The notes under the pieces were generated by a model. The model was not told where the DNA came from. It saw only the letters and a list, made by a program, of their open reading frames with translations, and did no database searches. Below are positions 20,001 through 29,013 of a DNA stretch of 64,000 nucleotides, piece by piece (within the stretch, counting starts at the first letter, position 1; each line of letters begins with the position of its first letter). The stretch covers positions 62,001 to 126,000 of the forward strand of contig NZ_NMUM01000022.1 in assembly GCF_002812805.1 (NCBI RefSeq), read 5' to 3'. The position numbers were made by a program, and so were the translations under genes. The DNA comes from Microbacterium lacus. GTDB taxonomy: Bacteria; Actinomycetota; Actinomycetes; Actinomycetales; Microbacteriaceae.

Positions 20001-21166
20001 CCGGCGCGCCCGGAACGCTGCTGCGCGGATGCCTGCGAGACGGCTTCGATCGGCAGGCGCTGCACCTTCGCGCGGTTGCTGTAGCGGGACATCCGGGCCG
20101 TGCCGACGTCGATGACGTAGCGGATGCCGGGCACCGTCAGGCTCGTCTCGGCGACGTTCGTCGCGAGGATGACCCGGCGGCGCACGCCCGCGACCCGCGA
20201 GGGCTCGAACACGCGGTGCTGATCGGCCGACGACAGGCGCCCGAAGAGGGGGAGCACCTCGGTCGGGGCTGCGCCCTGCGCGTAGGCACCCCGGACGGCG
20301 TCCGCCGCGTCGCGAATCTCGGCCTCGCCCGGCAGGAACACCAGGACGTCGCCCGGGGCCTCGCGGTCGAGTTCGCGGAGCGCCGCGACGATCCCGGCCA
20401 CCTCGTCACCCTCGACGTCGTAGGCATGCTCGTCGATGGGGGGCGGTCGCTCCTGGTCCGTGTGTAAATCTGAAAGGAATATCGGGTCGGAAGAGGCCTC
20501 ATCTGGGCTCGACGAGCCTTCAGGAGCCCGATTTTCCTTCGAGATCTTCGCCTCGCCGACGAGAGGCCGGTAGCGGATGTCGACCGGGAACGTCCGCCCC
20601 GACACCTCGACGATGGGCGCGGGCGTGCCCGAGGCATCCGCGAAGTGCGCGGCGAAGCTCTGCGGGTCGATCGTCGCCGACGTGACGATGACCTTCAGAT
20701 CGGGTCGCTCGGGCAGGATCCGCGTCAGGTACCCCAGCAGGAAGTCGATGTTGAGGCTGCGCTCGTGAGCCTCGTCGATGATGATCGTGTCGTAGCGGCG
20801 CAGCAGCCGGTCGCGGTGGATTTCGTTCAGCAGAATGCCGTCGGTCATGAGTGCGACGAGCGTCTGGTCGGACACGTTGTCGGTGAAGCGCACCTTGTAG
20901 CCGACGAGGGTGCCGAGGGGCACCTCGAGTTCTTCGGCGATGCGCTCGGCGATCGTGCGGGCCGCGAGGCGGCGCGGCTGCGTGTGGGCAATGCGGGAGC
21001 GGCCGAGCTCGAGGCAGATCTTCGGAAGCTGCGTCGTCTTTCCCGAACCGGTGGCCCCGGCGACGATCACGACCTGGTTGCCCTCGATGGCGCGCGCGAT
21101 CTCTTCCCGGGCGGCGCTGACGGGCAGCTCCGGCGGGAACGAGATCACGGGAATGGGCGCGGGCAT
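17039..21166 (-). CDS. hrpA: ATP-dependent RNA helicase HrpA (DEAH box)
   Basis: This 1375-aa protein has the full HrpA layout. Walker A is GATGSGKTT (K43), DEAH is at 131-134, and TSAT is motif III. Motif VI region is AQQRSGRAGRT. Helicase-associated domains follow, then a long C-terminal DUF3418 region. HrpA-type helicases unwind RNA with ATP and, in E. coli, rescue stalled ribosomes. Two linkers are odd. Residues about 206-234 coincide with a palindromic repeat found elsewhere in the window. Residues about 602-629 are four copies of a 7-residue unit of the type xE(G/S)A(R/G)Sx. Both lie in inter-domain loops, so the core should be intact. The start ATG follows GGAGGGCT. Confidence 0.95.
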   Translation of the reverse strand: MPAPIPVISFPPELPVSAAREEIARAIEGNQVVIVAGATGSGKTTQLPKICLELGRSRIAHTQPRRLAARTIAERIAEELEVPLGTLVGYKVRFTDNVSDQTLVALMTDGILLNEIHRDRLLRRYDTIIIDEAHERSLNIDFLLGYLTRILPERPDLKVIVTSATIDPQSFAAHFADASGTPAPIVEVSGRTFPVDIRYRPLVGEAKISKENRAPEGSSSPDEASSDPIFLSDLHTDQERPPPIDEHAYDVEGDEVAGIVAALRELDREAPGDVLVFLPGEAEIRDAADAVRGAYAQGAAPTEVLPLFGRLSSADQHRVFEPSRVAGVRRRVILATNVAETSLTVPGIRYVIDVGTARMSRYSNRAKVQRLPIEAVSQASAQQRSGRAGRTSAGIAIRLYAADDFAKRPEYTEPEILRTSLASVILQMLSLGFGDIEAFPFLTPPDSRGVKAALDLLGELGAVEHASGGHSRGAPRLTRIGRDIARMPIDPRFARMLIEAQRTGAIAEVLPIVAGMSIQDVRERPEERREEADRLHARFADPTSDFLALLNLWNHLQQAQRENGSSAFRRLCRAEHLNYVRVREWFDVHRQIRSLVPAQKPSPESARSLREGARSGREGARSTPEGAGSADPDEQALDPAAIHRAILAGLLSHIGLIDERAAQKGAAPSARRAPASEYLGARGIRFAIFPGSGLRKARPKAVMAAELVETSRLYARTVAAIDPAWAEPLAGDLAKRQVSEPHWSKDAGAAVAYEKVTLFGVEIIPRRRVQFARIDRAGARELFVRHALVENEWDPSKIDKRLTSFARANDELRRRLERVEERERRRDILAGDEAVFAFYDTHIPPEVFDVRSFENWWREASARTPKLLTMREQDLLEGEARSDASDFPTRWTQGDQTLTLAYRFEPGAPDDGVAVVVPLALLASVRPDGFDWQVPGLRPDLVTALLRALPKSIRRHVVPAADWAAKFADDLAGAGPESHAGLPPTSLAAALAKLIQRVANQPVTADDFEMDRVPAHLRPTFRVVDDRGRTVGSGRDLRELQESLSSRARESVATRLAAPPSTGKPRRGAGPAALVDPSPSTGASVREREGITTWDLGDLPPVVDTRVAGGVVRGYPTLVDDGTSVSLRIETTPDAAERTLRVGIRRLVLLAVPSPVSYVQEHLTANEKLALAASPYASAKALIEDCRAAAADTLIRTIAPTGVVRSAGDFARVRDAVSAGIVEAMFAAVSLTARILLAARNVDKALRGQNAMTLLGALGDVRAQVAGLIYPGFVLQTGTARLPHVLRYLEGARLRLEELADTPGRDRQRMTEFERAAALYAEAGGTIPLSPDASPALAHTRWLLEEYRVSLFAQRLGTAEPVSLPRITKALREGS
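19281..19364 (-). repeat. Four 21-bp tandem repeats inside hrpA
   Basis: Units start at 19281, 19302, 19323 and 19344, each beginning GAACSGGCACYYTCG on the plus strand. On the coding strand they give four heptads: PESARSL, REGARSG, REGARST, PEGAGSA. Because the unit is a multiple of three, copy number can change without a frameshift. Confidence 0.9.
20464..20547. repeat. Copy of the ATCTGAAAGGAA palindromic element, inside hrpA
   Basis: GTAAATCTGAAAGGAA (20464-20479) is identical over 16 bases to one arm of the intergenic element at 27995-28083. The partner arm TTCCTTCGAGAT (20534-20545) matches TTCCTTTCAGAT at 10 of 12 positions. The loop is 54 bases here and 53 bases in the intergenic copy, and both loops end with a related GAGCCTTCAGGAG / GGGCCCTTCTGGGG block. 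It codes for HrpA residues about 207-234. Confidence 0.75.
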
Positions 21167-21258
21167 AGCCCTCCATCGTATGACGCGCGGGCGTTGCCCT
21201 GCCGAGCGTCACGGGCGCGGTCATGGGCACGAGAGCGGCGCGACCCTAGGATGACCGC

Positions 21259-22623
21259 ATGGGCTCGGAGGGTTTCGCACACGTGCGCTTCATCGGCTAT
21301 GCGATTCCGACCGCCCCGGCGATGATCGTGCCCCTCGGCAACCCCGACCGCGGCTCCGCGATGGGCGGCACGTACCTCGGTCTCGGCGACGTGGCGGCGG
21401 ATGTCGGGGGCAGACTCTCCGTCATGCGCGCGGCCGTGCACGCGGCCCGCGATGCGCTGCCGACGGGTGAGACCGACGTGTTGAACGTCTTCGTCGCGCC
21501 GGAGTTCTTCTGGCACGGCCCGCAGGGCCCATATCTGCACGCGTCAGGTGCGTCGGACCCCGTCGCCCACATTCTCGAACGCCTGGCGGCGGAGTTCCCG
21601 GCCGAGGAGTATCCGAACTGGGTCTTCGTCTTCGGCACCGCGGTGACCGCCGCGGCCGACGACCCCCACGAGGTGTTCTCGCGCCCGACGACGCGAGTTC
21701 GCAACGGCGTCGTCGCCGACCTCGCGCACCGGTACCGTCAGGCGGCGGCCGACGACGCCGCGAAGGTCTTCGACATGATCGACGACTACCTCCAGTGGGG
21801 CCACGCGCATGCGGTCGTCCAGGTACGCAATCGCGCGCTGATCTTGAGCGCCACCCCGCTCGGCTCGGCGGGGTCCGCCTTCGCGGCTCACGCCGCTACA
21901 ACCGACAAGGTCTTCGACTCGGCCGAGGATCTCGTGCTGTGGGACGTCACGGGGCGTGAAGACGTTGTGACCGAGCAGATGTCCGCACACCCGTACGTCG
22001 ACCTCTCGGCGGGCGATCTCAAGCGCGACCCGTTCGATGCACACGCGATTCTGCGGCTCGGGGCGACGGATGGCTCTGCCCCGGACATCGCCACCGACAT
22101 CGCGGTCGAGATCTGCCTCGATCACGCCGACGCTCGCCTGCGGGGCGCGATGTCGCGCACACGCTGGCCCCGCGGTGATGGCGGCATCGACCTGCAGATC
22201 GTCCCCTCGTGCGGCGCTGCGCTTTCGCCCGGAGCGGTCGCCGCGGTCGCGGGCGGGTACGCGTTCAACGTCGACGGTCAGCTCGCGGTCGGCGACAGCA
22301 TCTTGCCGACCGGTTCGGGCTCGGTCTTCGGAGTGCGAAGCGCGTACGGCAACTACATCGATCCCGCGAACCCGCGGTACCGGGCGCATACCCAGCTCGC
22401 GGGCGTCGTGAGTGCGGCGGTCGGGGATGACGGACGTTCGCCGAGCGCGACGGATGCCGAGCTCGCCCGCTTTGCGGATGACCTCGTGACGGTGGTGCCG
22501 GTCGTCGCCCCACCGACGCTGGACACGTTCTTCTCGGGTGGCCCGGGTGCCGTCCACATCTATGGGCTGAGAGCTCCGTTGCCGCTCGGGCCCGCGCGAG
22601 CGGATGCCTCGGCCCCGACATGA
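21259..22623 (+). CDS. Nitrilase-superfamily-like protein of unknown substrate
   Basis: This 454-aa protein is larger than standard nitrilases (about 260-350). It reads VFVAPEFFW, matching the catalytic-glutamate motif (E82) of carbon-nitrogen hydrolases. It also has VEICLDHAD, matching the nucleophile motif EICxD (C286). K217 in TTDKVFDS is a candidate for the third member of the Glu-Lys-Cys triad, but its surroundings are atypical. A long insertion rich in Ala/Asp (about residues 90-215) separates the Glu from the Cys. After C286 come GGIDLQIVPSCG and YAFNVDG, as in nitrilases, where a second messenger-like DGG strand follows. It probably hydrolyses an amide or nitrile, or is a degenerate member. 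It stands alone, upstream of an aldo/keto reductase. Confidence 0.6.
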   Translation: MGSEGFAHVRFIGYAIPTAPAMIVPLGNPDRGSAMGGTYLGLGDVAADVGGRLSVMRAAVHAARDALPTGETDVLNVFVAPEFFWHGPQGPYLHASGASDPVAHILERLAAEFPAEEYPNWVFVFGTAVTAAADDPHEVFSRPTTRVRNGVVADLAHRYRQAAADDAAKVFDMIDDYLQWGHAHAVVQVRNRALILSATPLGSAGSAFAAHAATTDKVFDSAEDLVLWDVTGREDVVTEQMSAHPYVDLSAGDLKRDPFDAHAILRLGATDGSAPDIATDIAVEICLDHADARLRGAMSRTRWPRGDGGIDLQIVPSCGAALSPGAVAAVAGGYAFNVDGQLAVGDSILPTGSGSVFGVRSAYGNYIDPANPRYRAHTQLAGVVSAAVGDDGRSPSATDAELARFADDLVTVVPVVAPPTLDTFFSGGPGAVHIYGLRAPLPLGPARADASAPT

Positions 22624-22662
22624 TCTGTCAAGCCCGGCCCGCCGGCACGGCGTGCTCCCTAG

Positions 22663-23508
<846 letters not shown>

Positions 23509-23513
23509 CGCCG

Positions 23514-25355
23514 ATGACCTCTCGCCTCGACGACGCACGCAGCCCCTACCTGCGCGCGCACGCGGGCAATCCGGTCGCGTGGTACCCCTGGGGGCCCGAG
23601 GCTTTCGCCGAGGCGGCGCGGCGGGATGTGCCCGTTCTCGTGTCCATCGGCTACTCCACGTGCCACTGGTGCCACGTCATGGCTCGGGAGTCGTTCTCGG
23701 ACGAGGCGATCGCGGCGCAACTGAACGACGGTTTCGTCGCCATCAAGGTGGATCGTGAAGAGCATCCGGATGTCGACGCCACCTATCTCTCCGCGGCCGC
23801 GGCATTCACGCCGCACCTGGGCTGGCCGATGACCGTCTTCGCGACCCCGACCGGCGTCCCCTTCTACGCGGGCACGTACTATCCGCCCGAGGCGCGGCCG
23901 CCGGTTCCGGCGTTCCGCGATGTGCTGACGGCGGTCCGTGAGGCGTGGACCGAGCGGCGGGACGAGGTCGACGGGACCGCGGAGGCGATCGCCGAGGCCC
24001 TGCGCGCCGCGGCGCAGAGTGGCGCCGGGTCGCTCCCGACGCTCGAGGATCTCGCCGGTGCTGCGCGCGCGGTCGCCGGGGCGGAGGATCCGGCGTACGG
24101 GGGCTTCATTTCCGGCGGCGCGGTCGACGCCCCGAAGTTTCCGATCGCGACGGTGCTTCGATTCCTGCAGGCGCCGGGCCTGGGGCAGGTCGCGCCCGAG
24201 GCGGCAGCGCTCGCCGCGCGCACCGTCCAGACGATGGCGGCATCGCCCCTGCGTGATGCGGTTGAGGGTGGATTCTTCCGGTATGCGACCCGCCGGGACT
24301 GGTCCGTACCGCACTACGAGCGCATGCTGACAGACAACGCGCAGCTGCTCGATGCGTCCGTCCGAGCGGGCGAGGAGGACGTGGCCGCGGGAATCGCCGC
24401 GTTTCTGATCGATGTGCTGCAACAGGAATCCGGTGGCTTTGGTGCGGCCCAGGACTCCGAGTCCGTGATCGAGGGACAGCGGAGCGAGGGCGGTTACTAC
24501 GCACAGGATGCCGTGGGCAGGGAACACCTGTCGCCACCCGCCGTCGACGGGAAGGTTGTCACGGGCTGGAACGGCCTGGCCATCGGTGCGCTCGCCCGTT
24601 CCGGAGCCCGGCTCGATAAGCCGAGCTGGATCGAGGCGGCGGCGCGCGCGGCCGAGGACGTGATTCAGAACAACCTGCGCCCCGACGGCTCGCTCGTGCG
24701 TGCTTCGCTCGACGAGATCCCGTCGCGTGCTCCGGCCGTGCTGGCCGACTACGGCCAGTTCGCATCGGGACTGCTGGCGCTCTCGATCGCGGCGGCCGAG
24801 CCGGCGTACGCCGTGGCGGCGCGAACCCTCGTCGATCTGTGCGTCGAGCCCGAAACGCGCGCGGTGCGTGCGCCCGGCGGCGGTGACCCGGTGCTCGCGG
24901 CTCAGGGGATCACCGCGGCGGGCGAAGGTTCGGACGGCGACGAGCCCTCGGGCGACGCGGCCATCGCGGGAGCATGCCTGGACCTCTGGCTGCTCGGGGC
25001 GGGCGAGGAGTATCGCGCCCGCGCATCCGGGATCGTCGCCTCACGGGGTGCCGAGGCGCTCGGTCGGCCGCTGGGTTACGGTGCACTGCTCGCCATCGCG
25101 GTGGGCCTGGCGGCGGCCCCGCGACAGATCGTCGTTGTTTCGGATGATGCGGACGACCCGCTCGCTCGTGCGGCACGCGCCGCCTCTGCCGACGTCGTGG
25201 CGATCGTGCCGACGCATCGAGCCGCGCAGTTCGCGGGCGCGGGGTTCTCGTTGTTCGAGGGTAAGGCGCCACGCGACGGACGACCGACCGCGTACGACTG
25301 TCGGGCATTCGTCTGTCGACTTCCCACGACGGACCCTCGGGACATCTCGGGCTGA
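23514..25355 (+). CDS. Thioredoxin domain-containing protein (YyaL/DUF255 family)
   Basis: This 613-aa protein starts [25 protein letters not shown] and continues with [11 protein letters not shown], giving the C50-H-W-C53 redox motif of the DUF255 thioredoxin domain (residues 1-165). The remainder is an (alpha/alpha)6 barrel related to N-acylglucosamine 2-epimerases: [48 protein letters not shown]. Human spermatogenesis-associated SPATA20 and bacterial YyaL share this layout. No enzymatic activity is firmly known. The ATG at 23514 gives the conserved N-terminus. Confidence 0.92.
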   Translation: MTSRLDDARSPYLRAHAGNPVAWYPWGPEAFAEAARRDVPVLVSIGYSTCHWCHVMARESFSDEAIAAQLNDGFVAIKVDREEHPDVDATYLSAAAAFTPHLGWPMTVFATPTGVPFYAGTYYPPEARPPVPAFRDVLTAVREAWTERRDEVDGTAEAIAEALRAAAQSGAGSLPTLEDLAGAARAVAGAEDPAYGGFISGGAVDAPKFPIATVLRFLQAPGLGQVAPEAAALAARTVQTMAASPLRDAVEGGFFRYATRRDWSVPHYERMLTDNAQLLDASVRAGEEDVAAGIAAFLIDVLQQESGGFGAAQDSESVIEGQRSEGGYYAQDAVGREHLSPPAVDGKVVTGWNGLAIGALARSGARLDKPSWIEAAARAAEDVIQNNLRPDGSLVRASLDEIPSRAPAVLADYGQFASGLLALSIAAAEPAYAVAARTLVDLCVEPETRAVRAPGGGDPVLAAQGITAAGEGSDGDEPSGDAAIAGACLDLWLLGAGEEYRARASGIVASRGAEALGRPLGYGALLAIAVGLAAAPRQIVVVSDDADDPLARAARAASADVVAIVPTHRAAQFAGAGFSLFEGKAPRDGRPTAYDCRAFVCRLPTTDPRDISG

Positions 25356-25361
25356 GAAGCC

Positions 25362-25808
25362 CTATTCGCCCGGCGCGATCGCGCTGCTGAGCCGGCGGAA
25401 TGCCGAAGCGACGGCATCGCTTTGCTCGGGCAGCAGGCCGTCGAGAGCGTCGGCGCGGTGCGCGCGTGAGGTGGCGAACGCGGCGCGAATCGGGGAGTCA
25501 TCCGGGATGGTGGCCGTGACACGGATGCTGCGACGGTCGGATTCGTGGGGTCGGCGTGCCAGGTATCCGCGGGTCTCGAGTCGATCGATGAGCGCCGTCG
25601 TCGCTGCGGTGGAGATCGCGAGCGTGCGGCTGATCTCGCTCGGACGCACGAGCGCGTCGGCCTGCTCGGCAGCGAGTAGCAAGCGGAGGACGACGATGTC
25701 ATTGGCGCCCAGGTTCAGGACACCACGCAAATCGCGTTCCTCGGTCGCCAATGCCGCCTCGAGGGCGAGGAGCGCGTCGAGCGGGTCGATGCGGGTGTCG
25801 GCGGACAC
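25362..25808 (-). CDS. MarR family transcriptional regulator
   Basis: This 148-aa regulator has a winged helix-turn-helix in the central region: VRPSEISRTLAISTAATTALIDRLETRGYLARRPHESDRR in two readable blocks, with the DRR wing tip typical of MarR. The GTG at 25808 has GAGAGGGG upstream and is preferred to an upstream GTG at 25850. A 12-bp perfect palindrome lies in its own promoter spacer, so autorepression is likely. The likely targets are itself and nearby genes; the ligand is unknown. Confidence 0.88.
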   Translation of the reverse strand: MSADTRIDPLDALLALEAALATEERDLRGVLNLGANDIVVLRLLLAAEQADALVRPSEISRTLAISTAATTALIDRLETRGYLARRPHESDRRSIRVTATIPDDSPIRAAFATSRAHRADALDGLLPEQSDAVASAFRRLSSAIAPGE

Positions 25809-25860
25809 GTCGGGGCCCCTCTCGGTGATTGACGAGCGCGTGAGCCCCACAGCCTACGAC

Positions 25861-25889
25861 AGATTAGCTTTTAGATTTAGCTAAATAAA
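25861..25889 (-). promoter_or_regulatory. Promoter and palindromic operator of the MarR gene
   Basis: On the minus strand TTTATT (25889-25884) and TAATCT (25866-25861) are 17 bases apart. The spacer contains ATTTAGCTAAAT (25875-25886), a perfect 12-bp palindrome. The stretch is strikingly AT-rich for this genome. A repressor bound here would block RNA polymerase. Confidence 0.6.
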
Positions 25890-25905
25890 CGAGAGACTAG
25901 ATGGA

Positions 25906-26241
25906 CTAGCGGAAAGTCGTCAGGGCGACGGCCGCGAGCGCGACCCCCAGCGCGACGACGCCCATGCCGGTCGCGGCTGTCAAACCCAGACGTGCCATTC
26001 GCGGCTTGCGGCGCAGAAGCGCGTCGCTCGAGCGGCGTCCGAGTGCCGCCTTCGCATCGCTGAGTTCGAGATAGCGACCCACGGGCTCACCCCGCGCATC
26101 CGTCGCGACAAAGCCCCCGAGCACCTCGTCGATGCAGCCCAGAAAGTTGCCGCCACGGTTGCCGGCGATCAGACCCGGCCCGACCGATACCCAGACCGTT
26201 CGCATCCGTGACGGCGCGATGGGCGGTTCGACGAGTGCCAT
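25906..26241 (-). CDS. Small hypothetical protein with a C-terminal membrane anchor
   Basis: This 111-aa protein is not one I recognise. It has a soluble N-terminal part (VWVSVGPGLIAGNRGGNFLGCIDEVLGG, read in two blocks; GRYLELSDAKAALG). Then comes a basic stretch, DALLRRKPRMARLG, and a single C-terminal hydrophobic helix of about 22 residues. The positive-inside rule would keep the soluble part in the cytoplasm. The ATG at 26241 has GGGAGG at good spacing. Upstream lie GTGCAT repeats. It is downstream of the mannosyltransferase gene on the same strand but separated by about 110 bases. Confidence 0.68.
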   Translation of the reverse strand: MALVEPPIAPSRMRTVWVSVGPGLIAGNRGGNFLGCIDEVLGGFVATDARGEPVGRYLELSDAKAALGRRSSDALLRRKPRMARLGLTAATGMGVVALGVALAAVALTTFR

Positions 26242-26260
26242 CGACCCTCCCGGAGCGCAC

Positions 26261-26287
26261 ATGCACGGTGCATCTAACGGAGTGCAT
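26261..26287. promoter_or_regulatory. GTGCAT repeats upstream of the 111-aa gene
   Basis: ATGCAC-G-GTGCAT (26261-26273) is a 13-bp palindrome, and a third GTGCAT follows at 26282-26287, 14 bases after the previous one. They lie 20-46 bases upstream of the start at 26241. Further upstream an AGTTACT/AGTTACC direct repeat occurs. These may bind a regulator, but there is no direct support. Confidence 0.35.
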
Positions 26288-26350
26288 AGAACGGATAGTT
26301 ACTAGGCAAGTTACCTAAATCCGCGCGAGAGGCTGGATCCGACACGCGGG

Positions 26351-27946
26351 TCAGATCCAGCTGAACATCCAGTTGTGCAAACGCCAGAACTCGTACGGCA
26401 CTTCGATTGCTGTCCAGAGCGGATACCAGAACACCGAGACCGCAACGGCCACGAGCAGGAATGCCGCGACGGCGCCCTGACCGCTCGTGCGACGGTCGGT
26501 CGGCGCATCCGATGGCCCGGCGATCCGGCGCAACGACAGCACGAGGGCGAGGATCAGGAACGGCACGATCACGATCGTGTAGAACTGGAAAATCGTCCGC
26601 TCGGGGTAGAGCAGCCACGGCACATAGGTAGCCGCAACGCCCGTGAGCACGAACGCCACCCGCCAGTCCCGTGAACGCCCGGCCCCCGGCCAGATCAAAC
26701 GCACGGCCAGGAACACGATCGCCGCGACTCCCGCGTACCAGATCAGGGGGTTCGGGATGCTCGAAATCGCCTGCACGCACCCGCCGGCCATGTCGCATTC
26801 GTCGACGCCCGCGTCGGTCTTCTGCCAGTACATCGATGTCGGGCGCAGCAGGAGCGGCCACTGCCACGCGGGCGAGGCGTACGAGTGACCGCTGGTCAAT
26901 CCGACGTGGAAGTTGTAGATCGCCTGGTGATAGTTCCAGAGTGCGAGGAAGGGATTCGCGTCCGAACCGCGGTCGTAGCCGCCCGGGGTGACGAGCCAAC
27001 CGGTCCACGTCGTCAGGTAGACGAGGGCCGCCACCGGCACGAAGAGGAGGAACGTCGCGGGTCCCTGCCGGAGTGCGGCATCCGGAAGCCAGCGCCGGAT
27101 CCCCGCACGCCGTCGTGCCAGGGAATCGGTCACAACAAGGTAGATGCCGAGGGCCGCCAGGACGTAAAGGCCCGACCATTTCACCGCGGTCGCGGCACCG
27201 AGAGCGGCGCCCGCGGCGAGGATCCACGGACGCGCCCACATCACGGGGCCCCACGTCGGTGGGTCGTCGCCGGATGCTGCGAGGGCGATGCGGGCCTGCA
27301 TCCTGTCGTGGTCGATCAGGACGAACCAGAACGCCAGCAGCACGAAGAGCATCAGGAAGCCATCGAGCAGGGCGACGCGGCCGAGGACGATCCCGAGCCC
27401 ATCCACGGCGAGCAGGAGTCCGGCGATGCATGCCCAGACGGTCGAACCGGTCAGCCGGCGGGCGATGAGGATCAGCACCAGCACGGCCGCGGTGCCCGCG
27501 AGCGCGGCCGCAAAGCGCCAGCCCCACGCGGTGTCCGCGCCGAAGATTCCGTAGCCGAGTGCGATCAGCCACTTGCCGAGCGGGGGATGCACGACGAAAC
27601 TACCGTCGGTGAGAAAGCCCATCGTGTCGCCGGAGAGGAACGCTTCGTCGGCTCCGTCGGGCCACTTCGACTCGTAGCCGAGTTGCGAGAGGGTCCAGGC
27701 ATCCTTCGCGTAATACGTCTCGTCGAAGACGAGAGCGTGCGGATGTCCCAGGTTGAACAGGCGCAGCACCGCCGCGAGCAGGGTGACGAGGGTGGGTGCG
27801 AGCCAATGCCAGAGCCCACCTACTACGGGTCGGGTCTGGAGCCAGAGCCTCAGACGCTCGAAAACCGTGGGGCGCGCGAGGGGCAGCAGGGGGTCGGTCG
27901 GGATGGGGCCGGTGCGTTCGGGGTCGAGGTCGCTGGCCGGCTGCAC
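26351..27946 (-). CDS. Protein O-mannosyltransferase (dolichyl-phosphate-mannose type, Pmt family)
   Basis: This 531-aa multi-spanning membrane protein transfers mannose from polyprenyl-phosphate-mannose to secreted proteins in actinobacteria. After a short cytoplasmic tail it has PTLVTLLAAVLRLFNLG, the first extracytoplasmic loop motif FDETYYAKDAW with the catalytic-type Asp-Glu pair, and VVHPPLGKWLIALGYG. About ten further hydrophobic segments follow, ending with FWRLHNWMFSWI. The length matches mycobacterial Pmt. The GTG at 27946 is the only plausible start. It diverges from rsmI, a neighbourhood conserved among actinobacteria, and the region between holds a large palindromic element. Confidence 0.92.
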   Translation of the reverse strand: MQPASDLDPERTGPIPTDPLLPLARPTVFERLRLWLQTRPVVGGLWHWLAPTLVTLLAAVLRLFNLGHPHALVFDETYYAKDAWTLSQLGYESKWPDGADEAFLSGDTMGFLTDGSFVVHPPLGKWLIALGYGIFGADTAWGWRFAAALAGTAAVLVLILIARRLTGSTVWACIAGLLLAVDGLGIVLGRVALLDGFLMLFVLLAFWFVLIDHDRMQARIALAASGDDPPTWGPVMWARPWILAAGAALGAATAVKWSGLYVLAALGIYLVVTDSLARRRAGIRRWLPDAALRQGPATFLLFVPVAALVYLTTWTGWLVTPGGYDRGSDANPFLALWNYHQAIYNFHVGLTSGHSYASPAWQWPLLLRPTSMYWQKTDAGVDECDMAGGCVQAISSIPNPLIWYAGVAAIVFLAVRLIWPGAGRSRDWRVAFVLTGVAATYVPWLLYPERTIFQFYTIVIVPFLILALVLSLRRIAGPSDAPTDRRTSGQGAVAAFLLVAVAVSVFWYPLWTAIEVPYEFWRLHNWMFSWI

Positions 27947-27994
27947 GCGACAAGCCTATGGGCGCCGGCTGTGAGCTCTGGCGCGACGGGGCTG

Positions 27995-28083
27995 CGTACA
28001 TCTGAAAGGAACGAAGGGGGTCGACGGCCCGCGAACGCGGCGTGTCGGGCCCTTCTGGGGTCGTGGTTCCTTTCAGATTTACG
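27995..28083. repeat. Intergenic palindromic element with 18-bp arms (pmt/rsmI divergent region)
   Basis: CGTACATCTGAAAGGAAC (27995-28012) and GTTCCTTTCAGATTTACG (28066-28083) are inverted copies with 17 of 18 positions pairing. The 53-base loop has inner complementarity (GAAGGG with CCCTTC). A second copy lies inside hrpA (20464-20547). It occupies most of the divergent promoter region. Confidence 0.8.
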
Positions 28084-28115
28084 GGTGTGCCGAGTAAGGG
28101 TGCGAAACTGACCGC

Positions 28116-29003
28116 ATGCTGATCCTCGCCGCGACCCCGATCGGCAACCTCGGGGATGCCTCACGTCGTCTGGTCGAAACGCTCGAGGCCTCCACCGTCA
28201 TCGCGGCCGAAGACACCCGCACCACCCAGCGCCTGCTCGCGGGTCTCGGAATCACGAACCGCCCGAGGCTGATCGCGTTGCACGACCACAACGAGAAGCA
28301 GCGCGCCGCCGAGATCATCGACCTCGCGGCCGAGCAGGACGTGCTCGTGCTGAGCGACGCGGGGATGCCGACGGTCAGCGACCCGGGCTTCGGCCTGGTC
28401 GCCGAGGCGGCGGCCCGCGGCGTGATCGTCACCGCGCTTCCCGGTCCGAGCGCGGTACTCACGGCGCTCGCCGTGGCGGGACTGCCGACCGACCGCTTCA
28501 CCTTCGAGGGGTTCCCGGGGCGCAAGCAGGGTGAGCGCCGCTCGGCCTTCACCGCGCTGGCGCGGGAACCGCGCACGATGGTGTTCTTCGAGGCCCCGTC
28601 CCGGATCGCCGCGACCCTCGCCGATATGGCCGGTGTCTTCGGCGCCGACCGCCCCGCGGCCGTGTGCCGCGAACTGACGAAGATGTACGAAGAGATCAAG
28701 CGCGGCGGACTCGCCGAACTCGCCGCGTGGGCCGAGGGCGGCGTGCGCGGCGAATGCGTCATCGTGGTCGGCGGGGCATCGAACGCCCGGCCGCCACTTG
28801 CGGAAGCCGTCGCCCAGGTGCTCGAGCTCGTCGCCGCGGGCGGACGGATGAAGGATGCCTGCACCGAGGTCGCCGCGGCGACCGGACACGCCTCGCGCGA
28901 GCTGTATCAGGCGGCGCTCGCGGCAAAGTCCGACGCACAGCCCAAGTCCGACGCGAAGTCGGAGCCCGACGCAAAGCCGGGGTCCGGCGCACAGCCGAAG
29001 TAG
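28116..29003 (+). CDS. rsmI: 16S rRNA (cytidine(1402)-2'-O)-methyltransferase RsmI
   Basis: This 295-aa SAM-dependent enzyme of the tetrapyrrole-methylase fold modifies C1402 in the decoding centre of 16S rRNA. It starts MLILAATPIGNLGDASRRLVE, the family signature. VIAAEDTRTTQRLL, LVLSDAGMPTVSDPG and ALPGPSAVLTAL follow, with the SAM-binding loops. The C-terminal tail past residue 270 is a low-complexity stretch of repeated KSDAQP/KSDAKS/EPDAKP units (28920-29000) not needed for the fold. The ATG comes 33 bases after the palindromic element. Confidence 0.95.
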   Translation: MLILAATPIGNLGDASRRLVETLEASTVIAAEDTRTTQRLLAGLGITNRPRLIALHDHNEKQRAAEIIDLAAEQDVLVLSDAGMPTVSDPGFGLVAEAAARGVIVTALPGPSAVLTALAVAGLPTDRFTFEGFPGRKQGERRSAFTALAREPRTMVFFEAPSRIAATLADMAGVFGADRPAAVCRELTKMYEEIKRGGLAELAAWAEGGVRGECVIVVGGASNARPPLAEAVAQVLELVAAGGRMKDACTEVAAATGHASRELYQAALAAKSDAQPKSDAKSEPDAKPGSGAQPK

Positions 29004-29013
29004 CGTTGCGGGC

